From: Tubulanus polymorphus
Lineage: Eukaryota > Nemertea > Palaeonemertea > Tubulaniformes > Tubulanidae
Assembly (NCBI RefSeq): GCF_964204645.1
Contig: NC_134029.1
Span: 4,783,001-4,847,000 of the forward strand
Length of the DNA: 64,000 nt
Direction: 5' to 3'
A program made the translations under genes and the position numbers. Shown here piece after piece: positions 36,000 to 47,300 of this stretch (positions are counted from its first letter, which is position 1; each line of letters opens with the position of its first letter). The notes below the pieces were generated by a model. The model searched no databases. It saw only the letters and a list, made by a program, of their open reading frames with translations, and was not told the origin of the DNA.

Positions 36000-38900
36000 A
36001 GTCGGATATAACCAAAATGATCCCATCATTATCATCCCATAGCCAGCTGTCGTGGAACACAACGTCCTCTAAATGCGGGTCCCTCGGAATGCTAAAAATC
36101 AATTATCAGGCTGATAATTTTGAGAATTAGAATGAGATTTGTATTGTTGGAATCTAGGACTTTCATGAATCCAATAAATATGGCAACATGTGTCTTGTCT
36201 GATATTGACAACGTGACTCGAGCAAATCACTCATATCCGCTAGGGTAACTATATCCCAAACACATCGCGTACTAATATCCGTTCTATCATCTAGATTTTA
36301 ATCATTCTGAAATAAAATCTGCCGATTTTCAGATCGTGGCCACTATATAAGTTCCCCCTGTAGAGACTTAAGAAATACATTTTAACTTTAGTCGATTGAG
36401 AATAAGGCTAAACAGGTTTGCCTGATTTTTAGCTTTTACTAAACACAGTTTGACGAATAGAAGTGACTCGAAATGCCTTACCTAGAGGACTCCTACGAAT
36501 CACGGGTAGACATTTTCTATTTCCATTTCAATAACTAGTATTACGATTACAAACCATTTACTTATAAGATGTCGATATTCAATTCTAATATAAATCAGAA
36601 AAGTGATTTTAGATTAATCTTCGCACACTATGTGCATCAGCTTTTTCGGTTTTCGTGTAGTAATTATTTATCGGGAAATATTCGCGAACCTTTGTACCGT
36701 TTTTATCGGTTGTGTATAATCTATAGCGATTCACAGTTGGCAATGATGTGAACGCATTGACCGTACAGGCCCCCGTCAACAGCTGTTACTGATATAGATC
36801 TCCAATCGCTTCTTTTCTTTTTGAGATTATTGAAAACCACGCATTCTCTTTCTAGTACAAAAATAAGCCGCCTTCTATGTATTCGTCGATTGCTAGATCG
36901 ATGCCCATATATTCATCTTCAATGTTTAGAAAAAAAAAATTTGCAAGACCTATATTGCTTGTACATACGGTTTGAAACGACGGTTTATGCGAATATGGAT
37001 TTTGACATAGAAACATGACTCGCGTTCGACCTTAAACTTGTCCAGTTAGAAAACGATTTTTTTGACTGAATAAACTGATTAAAAAAACTACGTATTAATT
37101 TAGCACAATCAAAGAGGAAATAGGTAACTACAAAAAGAACTCACGAATGTCCGAATGAATGAAAATCAAATAAAACTTGAAGAAGTAATTTTCAGGTCGT
37201 TTTGACCAGGATGTGGACCCAAGCCGTAAGTAGATATAATATGTGCTTGCATGACGCTCTCCGGATAACCTTATACTAAAGACCCCGGCTTTCACTGGCT
37301 GCTTATTTCCCCTTTGTTTGCAATTGAATCATTTCAAATACCTAGAATCTTCTATGCAAAAAGGATTTATGATTGAATTGAGTAATGTGTTTGGATGTAA
37401 CGTGTTCGGATCGGCTTCCAAATGAAGGCATTCTGAGCATGAGCTTGTTACTGCGACGGCAATCATTTTACCAGACAGATTGTCAGATTTCCACCAATTA
37501 AAATGATATGGCGTGCATGTCAAATTACTGAGAATCTATCGTTCGTCATTACAGCTTTTCTTGGTCTTGTATTTGTGTTTGCTAAATGTATATGCGTGTA
37601 ATTTGTGTGCTTTTAAAAACTATCGCTCACGACATCACCGCTGTGTACCGCTTCTGACACCCAAATCCCGGCGCAGTTTTATTGTGAGAACATTCCATAT
37701 TATTCTTATCCAAAGTTAACGGGATTTATTCATTCATCACTATCAACACATCCCGTATATGCCTGTGCTTGAACCCGGTTCACTGTTGTGAATAATCTCT
37801 CTAAGAGTAAGATTTGGTTCACTTTCGATTATTTTCAACTCATATACCGCTTATACTCTGATCTTGCACGTAATTCTAATACCCCCAGTATAAACCAGTG
37901 CAAAAAGATTTTTTGAAATGACTAACAACGAACAGTTTTAAGTTAGTTTTAGCACGTGATTTCCGTGCGTATTGCGTATAGCCTTTTGTTTGTATCGCAT
38001 CAAACAATCACCTGGGTAAACTATTCTATTTCATGCGCACCTGAGCCACAGGCTTTAGAGCGAAAACATCAGAAAAATCGCGAAATATTTAGTGCCGAGT
38101 TTAAAGACAAACTATAATGAAATTCCATATCGTACAAACAGTGAAATAAGATTCATGCGCATTCATGGTTTAGAATGAAAATATGTCTGTTTAACGAATG
38201 ATGTTGATTTAGAATAGACACATTAAAATCTATATGCCTTTTTGAGCATTTTCAATTCCCCGTGCATATTGCATGGAACAAATCTAATTCACGTCACTCA
38301 AGCTTGTTCTCGTATTGCTAACGTAATTTGCACGATTTACGCGATAAGTGGGATTTCGAATTGGTTTTTGATGAAACGAAACTATTTGAACCCGCGTAAC
38401 AATCCGATTCAACTGATGATATTCGTCGAAATCTGATTTATCAAATGCGTCGTTGTTCGGGCGAATGAAAATATTATATTTCTATACGCGCTATCTCGAA
38501 GTATCAAAAACGTCAAATCGCTCGAAGATTTATCACCTCCATTTTTACGTGTACCTTACACTTTCTACGCATTGCGTACGATTCTAAATGACAATCTATC
38601 ACAATCTTCCAATCATTAGAACAGCCGTTTCGTGGATAGCTGATAAATCTGAAGCCGCCCGCGTTCACGCACGCAGATGATGAAATTGCTATTGTTTGTG
38701 CCTGGCACATATTATTCGATCGAATATGACCAACCCGCGAACGAATGGAAGCCAGAACCCTTGGCGAATAATGGCTACTTTAGTTGTAACGCCATTTGAC
38801 GCGCTGCTAACTAGGGGAGAGGGCTCTTATTGCCAATCACTGGCATTTGATGTCACAAGCGTAAAAATATAAAATGCCCACCTAGCCTGCAGGAGGTCGG

Positions 38901-41900
38901 TCTACTCATGTTAGAAGACAATTTGCTCGTTATTCGTTTCGTTCAGTTGTGATTTAAGATCATGATTATAACAACGTACGGAACCTTATATCCCAAATTT
39001 CCACCTTGAACTAAACTAAAAATAAGAAATGAAATACGGTACACCATTGCGTTAACACTACACATTGAAATTATGCTTATACTTAAAGCGAAGAAATCTA
39101 CAAAAAGACATTTTCAAGAATGTCATAAGAAAATTTTAATTTCAAAATCAGATTTTGAAAATGGCTCATAGATTTGAGTCCAAACGTCAGACTCACTCCT
39201 AGTTTTTTTCATCTTATCATGGGTTTTTCGCTTTATCGATATCAGAAGTCACTTGTCTATGCAAACGAAAATGCTTAGATCGAACGTCGAAAGCGCGTGA
39301 ATCGCGAACGAGAATCGGCGATATGCATAAATTACTCGGTACTCGCTCAATCATAGAACCAATAACAGGTCATAACAGACAATAAAACCCTGATCGATAT
39401 ACGTTCGATTATCGATCGCGAATTGTCACACGCCAATAAGGTTAACGTCTCTATACAGCACCCGATGTAGGAAATAAGCCGTGAAATTACTTAATCAGCA
39501 CCGCGTGAATTTATACATCAATTTTCGATGAGAAATTGCACGAGTTTCTTTTACTCCCGTCGCCCTGTGAATTGTAAGCCTAATTGTACATTACTTAGCG
39601 ATTTGTTCAATATCGGTTGGTCGTTATTGAAACGGCCAGGGGATCCCGCTAAAGATTCATTCGAGGTTTGCATGCCCCAGAGTGATTACAGCACATGTAG
39701 AAACTAAAATAGTAAAAGTCACGATGGCCTCAAAAGAGAGTCCGTTGGGTTGAGTCTTTTGATTTCAATTCTTTGACCAATAGATTTCGTTTTTAGTCTG
39801 TCCTATATTTACCTATTCTCAATTCAATTAAATTTCAAATTATTTCATAAGAAAATATGACATAAAATGCATGAATATACAGTAATCCATTTTGAAGAAA
39901 ATCATTTACAAAAAAAGAACAAAGTTGACGGAGAAAGGCTCTCTTATGAGGGCCAAGCCAAATTGCCGCTACTACAAGCAAGCACAGTGAGTCTGAGCAT
40001 GGACGTATAAATCTAGTTTATACGTCCATGGTCTGAGTGAAGCGATTCTAATATCATAGATACGTATACAGTACGTCTAATCTAACGTGCGCCCTTACAC
40101 GGGTCTATTCGTTTTGAAAAAGTCGCTTTCAATAGATTAGCGACTGATTTAATTGATAGGGATTTATGGACAGTGTTCAGCGGTAGGCCTAAGCTTCTAT
40201 ACTCGCCTATACGGAAAGAAAAACCGACACGCCGCAACGCTCACCGATCACTGTCGGATTAAATCGAAGACATTCTCTCCCTTCGTCTGCGCTTGTCAAC
40301 GAGTTAATTAATTAACAACCTGCTTATGCAGGGCACACACTGCGGCGCAAATAAAAACCGACGATTAAATTCGCATTATAACATCGCTTTCAGCGTTCAG
40401 GGATTATTACGCTTGTAAATGACGAGCGCGTGCACGTCAGGCAGGCGTTCTATGATAGATACACAGATAAATAAGAGGAAAAAAGTATCCCACGCTCAAT
40501 GCCTATGTGAATTATAATACTTTTTTACTGCGTAATAAAACTGTGACATTTAACGTCCCATCCCTCGGCAAATTGAAATGAAATGGATGTACATGTACTT
40601 TCATAGCTGCAGCACTGTCATCCCGTGCAATGCTTTCCTAATTCGGAGCGAGATTACCCGCTTCTTGTGCCCGTGTTTGTCGTACATCTGGCCTCCATCA
40701 ACATTCAGCCCTTCATAAAAATGTATTTTGCCATGGTATGGTTTAATTACTTATCAACGGAAATCAAAGCTTTGACAAAGTTCACCCAAGCGCAGTAATG
40801 AAGGTAAACATATTTTGGCCGAAGAACTATGAATTATGGACACAGGATAGTGTTCATCGTTTTGGAATAGCTCGTCGCTCGGCAATCGTCGCTATGACCT
40901 CGATGTTAATTACTATAACGTGCTTACACTTACACTTACAATTTCAAATGGCATGCAGTACAATGTCAAGAGTTCAATTTAAACTGCCAAGAACAGAACC
41001 GTCCATATTAAATCATTACAACTATTCCATTTCAAGCAATTCATAATTCTAAGTCAGGGTTGGACACTAATTCATAATTCATAGATAATTGTCCATATCA
41101 CTATAATAAGTAAGTAGATAAGAATTTAAAAGAAAATTGAAAATAGACGAAGAACTTGTTACAAAAAAAATAAGGAAAAAGGAAAAATGGGAGAAATTCA
41201 GGCCATATAAGGATGAAATTGATATCGGAAATTTGTGAATGGTTAATGAATACATATTTACGGTTGAAATATGATTACACAGCGTGTTGCGTTCTCTCGC
41301 TCGCTCGGGAAACGACGCACGGCTGGCGGCGGCTGAAAGCAGCTCGCGCCGCAATAACACACGGAGCGGGTCTAAAGACACAGGCGGCAGTACTGAGGCG
41401 TCTCAACCAGTAATCACTATCGCATCACAATCACAACATCAGAAGTTCTTCAGTTAACAACTCCACTCGATGTGATGAATAGAGTGCGCGATACGCAAAA
41501 TTTATCGCGTTGAAAATCGTCGTCGTTTTTCATTCGCTAAGTATTTGCGTATGCCATTTTGAATCTTCGCTTTCACCGGAAGTGATGACTTCCACTGGCG
41601 CGGGCGAACATGCCTCCTCGTCGTAAAGATCTTTCGATACGTCTGAAAATCTTCATCGTCATTTTCAAATTACGCAAAATCTTCAAACACGTTTATCGCA
41701 GACGGTTTCTATCGAAGAAATAGAGACGGGACAAATCCGAAAAACCGCGATAAAAAAGGAAATTTGATACGAGAAAAATAACAACAAAAGACGAAAAAGG
41801 AATATGGATTTCTTTGTAGAATTATAATATGATAACGCGTTTTTATACAGGAATATGTTAGATTTGAAAAAAAAACAATTTCGGAATACATCATTGTCGG

Positions 41901-42015
41901 AATTTAAAATGTTTTAACGCTTGATTTTGGATTACGTTATTATTTAGAATATCATTTATTTCATTTACGCGCTTGAATATCTAAACGACTGAATATTCAT
42001 GAATTATTATCCATC
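36000..42015. other. Probable intron / upstream region of the receptor gene
   Basis: I see no further exon between the signal-peptide exon and the receptor exons. Open frames here are short and motif-free. A 13-bp inverted repeat is at 39998-40030. The promoter of the first receptor exon (42016) must lie in the last part if it is an alternative first exon. Confidence 0.4.
39998..40030. repeat. Short inverted repeat
   Basis: CATGGACGTATAA at 39998-40010 is perfectly complementary to 40018-40030 across a 7-nt loop. GTCTGAG flanks it on both sides (39991-39997 and 40031-40037) as a direct repeat. Function unknown; a tiny insertion footprint or a hairpin are possibilities. Confidence 0.5.
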
Positions 42016-42207
42016 ATGTTAGCCGTGTATTTAGTTTTGCTAATACTTCTCAACGGGTCCAGTCTGTTCGGCGCTTATATACCGGACGAGCAGCGACTGA
42101 TGTCGATGTTGTTCAGAAATTACGAACCGGCGTCCAGGCCGGTTTACAACGCCTCCAGTACCGTGCTCATCAAATTCGGAATTACCATGACGCAAATCTC
42201 AGATATG
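42016..42207 (+). CDS. Nicotinic acetylcholine receptor subunit, N-terminal exon A (own signal peptide)
   Basis: ATG at 42016 opens 64 codons ending at GATATG/GTAAGT in phase 0. The first 20 residues are a clear signal peptide (MLAVYLVLLILLNGSSLFGA). The mature part (YIPDEQRLMSMLFRNYEP, then RPVYNASSTVLIKFGITMTQ, then ISDM) is the conserved start of nicotinic receptor subunits: N-terminal helix, RPVxN and the QI(I/A)D block that in this family directly precedes DEKNQ of the next exon. NAS is an N-glycosylation sequon. It is 29 of 44 identical to exon B. It is read as an alternative first exon. Confidence 0.85.
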
Positions 42208-42256
42208 GTAAGTCGATGTATAGTCGTTTACGTGTTGTTGTTTCTCTTCGTTTCAG

Positions 42257-42456
42257 AAATCGAAAAACACAAACCGAACGAAAGTCCGTCGGTTCATAAG
42301 CACCACGCCGTTAAACGGAAACATAAGATCCCCGACGAGCAGAGATTGCTGATGCGTGTGCTGAGAAACTACGATACGGCGGCGAGACCGGTTTATAACG
42401 CTAGCGATACGGTGCGGGTCCGTTTCGGACTCACTATGACCCAAATAGCTGATATG
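42257..42456 (+). CDS. Nicotinic acetylcholine receptor subunit, N-terminal exon B (alternative to A)
   Basis: The acceptor TTTCTCTTCGTTTCAG ends at 42256. The exon takes two bases to finish a codon and then encodes 66 codons ending at GATATG/GTATGT in phase 0. The peptide has a basic, His-rich lead (EIEKHKPNESPSVHKHHAVK) followed by KIPDEQRLLMRVLRNYD, RPVYNASDTVRVRFGLTMTQ and IADM. Splicing exon A to B would shift the frame and hit TGA after about 30 codons, and the 49-nt gap is hardly an intron, so A and B look mutually exclusive. The gap itself is open in the same frame and reads as a hydrophobic segment, so an unspliced 149-codon frame also exists. Confidence 0.85.
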
Positions 42457-42524
42457 GTATGTTAATCTAGAAAAAACGAAAACAAAGTTTCAGTTCCCCG
42501 GGCATTTTGATCATGTAATACGCG

Positions 42525-42558
42525 TGACGTCACTTGTGACGACAGCGCAGTGACGTCA
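42525..42558. promoter_or_regulatory. Pair of CRE-type palindromes
   Basis: Two perfect TGACGTCA octamers (42525-42532 and 42551-42558) lie 26 bp apart, about 70 bp downstream of the donor of receptor exon B. They match the CREB/ATF consensus. A regulatory role is inference only. Confidence 0.35.
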
Positions 42559-42559
42559 A

Positions 42560-43524
42560 CATCGGGGTCCTTTTTATCGGGGAATTTACTATTTCTAATC
42601 TTCCGTACTCGTGATCAAGGTTACATAAACTAATTTCTTATCGAGCGTATGACCGGTTTAGTTCAACTTCGATATCGAAGTATTTCACACGAGTGATTTT
42701 TAAAATACTGAAAATATTTTTCATGTGAAATATCGACTGTCTTGTAGTGTTTTTGCACATCACGTGACTATCATTTCAACGGCGAAGATGAAGCGTTGAA
42801 CTCTGGACTCTCAAGGCCAGGGTTAAACGGTAATCCCTTAAGCGGAAATGACTTCATCTTTTTTAATTTAAAAGTCAATTAAAAACTGTGTAATCAAGCT
42901 TAAAAACGGTAGGACGCACGCTATCAGACAGTTCATTAAAACGTCAACCGGTGACAGACTTAAGATCATATCATTCGGCATCGGATCGTATCAGTGTTTA
43001 TTAAATTCGAAATCCGATTGCTTTGAATTTCAAATGGTGGCTGCATTGGAAGTTTCTAGATTTCCACGAAGCGCCCGCTAGAAAATCAACCCTCTTCCCA
43101 ATAGCAGAATTTTAGGGTTAGAAAAAAACAAGAGCAAATTACAAAAAGTCGTTTCTGATCAGGTATTACATAAGGCTTTTCAGTAGCACGTCATTGCATC
43201 TTCCGGTCCCGTGACGACCGGATTTAGGAGACTTCTAAGTCGCTTCCAGTGGGCGCCTATCGACTATCTGCTTAGAAAGGCAGCAGCAGCAACAGCAGCA
43301 GCAAAAGTATTCATCAAAATGGATTATAGTCGTTTCCACGCAAATGCCCTTTTTCATAATGCGTCGTTATTTCGGTCGTTATTTTGAATATTGAGAAGTA
43401 GTATGTCGTCTGTACGCCTGGTGAATTCCAACTCTCTGATGATCGTCGGCGTTTAATAAATGACCGCGCTCCCCATTTTCTGCCGCAACAGAAACCATTT
43501 CGAGACGCGCTCACTCACAACCGA
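42560..43524. other. Intronic stretch between receptor exon B and the BEL element
   Basis: No exon of the receptor gene was recognised here. An impure CAG run is at about 43278-43303. The sequence ends at the retrotransposon target duplication (ACCGA, 43520-43524). Confidence 0.4.
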
Positions 43525-44176
43525 TGTTGGGAGAGTTCTCGGTCCAACACCACGGGGTTTCGGGCTCACTCCACTGACAGGCGATGGGAGTGAGGAAGCG
43601 AGCGAGGAGGACTGTATAGGTTCTCGGACAGAAGCAAAGCAAAGGCCGGGCAGAAGCAGAAGCCAGGCGGGTCGACAAGGCAGAAGCAAAGCCAGGCGGG
43701 TCACCAGACAGAAGCAAATTTAGCGAGTCGGCCAGAGTCACGTTCCCTGGTTGAAGCAGCAAGGCAGAGTCGTCGTCCTGTCCCTTGAAGCAGCCGTTCC
43801 TTTCGTCATGAAATGACTAACTTTAAGACTTTCTTCAGACTATAGCGATTTATTTAGCGGAGAGATGTGTACAGTCAGGCTTGCATAGATGAACTGATTT
43901 TACAGGATATTTGTTGCGGCTTTTATACAAAATCAGGCTGGGAACTAATTATGATTACAATCTGTTGAGAATGTTACAAACTGTCAAAATGTTACTATAA
44001 AAAGGATTAAAATATACAAACGAGAGAACAGGCACAGTCTTAAACTAGTTAGAAACAAAATAATACACGTGTTATAGATTATGAAACGCGAGTTCACACG
44101 GGATCTCGGTGGTAACCAGGTCCACGCGCACTATAGCCATCTGGCTTTGATATAAACTGTTGTAACGGTTACAACA
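43525..44176 (-). repeat. 3' LTR of the BEL/Pao element
   Basis: 652 bp, TG...CA termini, the same as the copy at 50250-50901 as far as I can read. In element orientation it opens with a perfect 19-nt palindrome (44176-44158). A TATA box (TATAAAAG, 43927-43920) is followed about 70 bp later by AATAAA (43854-43849). U3 therefore runs from 44176 to roughly 43895, R is short and U5 takes the rest. U5 contains three imperfect CAGAAGCAAAGCCAGGCGGG-type repeats (about 43627-43720). Confidence 0.95.
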
Positions 44177-44188
44177 TCCTCCCGCGCC
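44177..44188 (-). other. Polypurine tract of the BEL/Pao element
   Basis: Immediately before the 3' LTR, the minus strand reads GGCGCGGGAGGA. The purine run GCGGGAGGA abutting the LTR is the expected plus-strand primer. It is interrupted by one C. Confidence 0.7.
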
Positions 44189-44338
44189 AAAGTCCGGTAT
44201 AGTCCAAATACGGTAAATCACGAAAATACACGAACACGCGTAATTGTTCTTTCACGAAAACATTGATAATCGGCGGCGAATAGATGATCGGTCCAACATC
44301 GAGAGTTCGCAATAAGATGTCGGCGTGTCGCAAACAGT

Positions 44339-47300
44339 TCAGGCATCGAGTCGACAAACTTTCGTCGCCGGTCGCCTGTAGACTCCGCTTGTCGTCTTGA
44401 GTTCCACTGAGCGGACATGTCCATCGCTTCCGGGATGGACATTGATGATACGTCCGAGCGGCCACTGACCACGTGGCAGGTTGTCATCGGCGAGTAGTAC
44501 CACATCGTCGATTTGTAGGTCTCGGCTTGCGGTCTTCCATTTGGTTCGCTGGACAAGTGTCGGCAGATATTCCCGCGTCCAGCGAGCCCAGTACTGATTA
44601 GTGAGTGCCTGGGCCTGTCGCCATCGTTTTCTGGCGTTCAAATCATCAGCATCAAACACTCCGGGTGGTAGGTTCGGGTTCGTCTTGCCGAGTAGAAAAT
44701 GGCTCGGTGTTATCGCCTCCGGTTCGTCGTGGCTGGAGTTGACGTACGTCAGTGGCCTCGAATTCACGACGGCTTCGACTTCGGTAAACACGGTGTGCAG
44801 CACTTCATCGGTGACAATTTGTTTTCCCAGGACAACTTTCAAGTTTCTTTTAACGGACTGGACCAGACGTTCCCAAACTCCACCCATATGGCTAGCGGCA
44901 GGTGGGTTGAAATACCACTGGATGTGATCTTGTGACGTTGCATCGGCGATTTTCGTCTGGTTCAGCTTCGTCAACTGGTCTCGAAGTTCCTTCTCGCCAC
45001 CAGTAAAATTGGTCCCATTGTCCGAGTAGATTCTCTTTGGTTTTCCGCGTCTAGCGATGAATCGCCTAAGTGCCATTATGAAGCTGTCCGTGTCTAATGA
45101 GTACGCAACTTCCAAGTGCACAGCTCTGGTGGCCAGACACGTTACCAGCAGCCCGTATCTTTTCTCCGTCTTACGGAACTTTCTCACTTGGAGCGGTCCG
45201 AAGTAGTCGATACCGACACTGCTGAACGGGCTCGCGGTGTCGAATCTGGCAGCAGGTAGGTCGGCCATTATCGGCGGCTGTGGCTTCGCTCTTCTTTTAA
45301 TGCAGTAGGCGCATCGGCGAACGAGTTTCTTCACGGTCGAACGACATTCGGGGATCCAGAACTTCTGCCGGATTTCGTTCATCGTTACTGCTAGACCACC
45401 GTGGAACATCGGCGGCTGTGGCTTCGCTCTTCTTTTAATGCAGTAGGCGCATCGGCGAACGAGTTTCTTCACGGTCGAACGACATTCGGGGATCCAGAAC
45501 TTCTGCCGGATTTCGTTCATCGTTACTGCTAGACCACCGTGGAACATTTGGTGGTGATAGTGGTGGATGATTAGTCTCGTCACTTCGTGGTTCTTCGGCA
45601 GCAGTATCGGATGTTTCGCGGCTTCTGCGATCGGTGCGTTTTTTAAGCGACCACCAACTCTCAAGACACCGTTCTCATCAAGCTTCGGAGTTAGCGGCAG
45701 TATCTTGCTAGTTCTCGAGATTGGTCGGTGGCTTCGTAAATCAGCTATTTCCTCGCCGTACGCTGCTTCTTGTGCCGCTTTGAAAATCAGCATTTCCGCC
45801 TCTTCGAGCTCTGAAACTTTCAGCGGCTCGGTGTTCGCGACGTCTCGCTTCATCAGGATTGACTTAGCCCTGACTACTGTCGCGACGACTCGTTTGTATT
45901 TCATCCACGAGGACCATCTAGCAGGGTCTGGAAGCGTGGTTGACACTTCTGCGACGGACAGTGTGTTGACTTTCTTAACTTCGGGATCGTCTTGCAGCAT
46001 TGAGTCGACTAGCTTCGACTTCGGCCAGTTTGTGTCATCAAGTTTGAGGAATTCAGGTCCTTCTAGCCAGACGCTGGACTTGAGTTCTGTGACGGTGGCA
46101 CCTCTCGACACGATGTCAGCTGGGTTCAGACTTCCTGGGATGTGTCGCCATTGGTTTGGATGCGAGGAGTCGTGGATTTCAGCTACCCGATTGGCGATGA
46201 AGATGTGGAATCGTTTCGTTTCATTTGCGATATACTTCAGCACAATTTCGCTGTCCGACCAGAATATCGTCTCATCGATTACATAGCTGATTTCTTTGCG
46301 AATGGTGTCGGCTAGTCTCACGGCCAGGACTGCTGCTTGCATCTCTAACCTAACTATTGATAGTTTCTTCAGCGGGGCGACGCGACATCTGCTCATGACG
46401 AATGCGACTCGGACGTTGCCATCAGCGTGTTGCGTGCGAAGGTAAGCCACGGCACCGAAGGCTTTATCGGATGCGTCACAGAAGACATGTAGTTGTCGCC
46501 CGGTCGACGGCACATCTGGTGCTCGGTAACATCTCGGAATTTTCAGCATCTCAAGTTTGATCAATTCTTCGAGCCAGATCTGCCAATTTTCTAGGTCCCC
46601 ACCAGTTAGTTCATCGTTCCAGTCGAGTTTTTGACACCAAAGACGTTGCATCAGGATTTTCGCCTTAACTGTGAATGGTGCAGCAATGCCAAACGGGTCA
46701 AAAACTGATGAAACTTTGCTTAGCACTCCCCGTTTGGTAGCCGGCGTCATTGCTTCTCGGACCTTGAAACCAATCGTGTCTGACTCTGGATCCCATATCA
46801 CCCCGAGGGTACGTTCAGCGGGTAGCTGGTCGGCCATCAAATCGATCGACTGGCAGCTGACTTCGGATGGTGGTAATGCTTGCAGGACTTCACGACTGTT
46901 GCTCGTCCATTTCGTCAGTCTGAATCCACCACGTTTCACCAGCATCGTTACATCTTTTGCGCGTTGAATAGCTTTGGCGGTCGAATTTTCGGACTTCAGA
47001 AAATCGTCCATGTAGAAATGTTTTCTAATGGCTGCGGCGGTTTCTGCGTCTACTTCTGATTCATTGTCTTCTGCTGTCTTTCTTAAGACGTAATTCGCCA
47101 TGGCTGGAGAACACCGGGCGCCGAAGATTGTGACTTGCATTTCGTAGACGTCTGGCGGTCTCGTGGTATCTAAGTCTCTCCACAGAAAACTGAGGGCTGG
47201 TCGGTCCTCTTCTCGAACTTTTACTTGGTGATACATCTGCTCGATATCGGCCGTTATAGCAATCGGCTCTTCTCTGAATCTTAGCAGGATTCCTGGTAGG

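Noticed and set aside
43278-43303. Impure CAG run
   Set aside because: Short, interrupted trinucleotide tract of a kind common in animal DNA; no coding frame.
45567-46286. 239-codon plus-strand open frame
   Set aside because: It lies opposite the reverse transcriptase/RNase H and linker part of the BEL polyprotein; composition and lack of motifs mark it as an antisense shadow.
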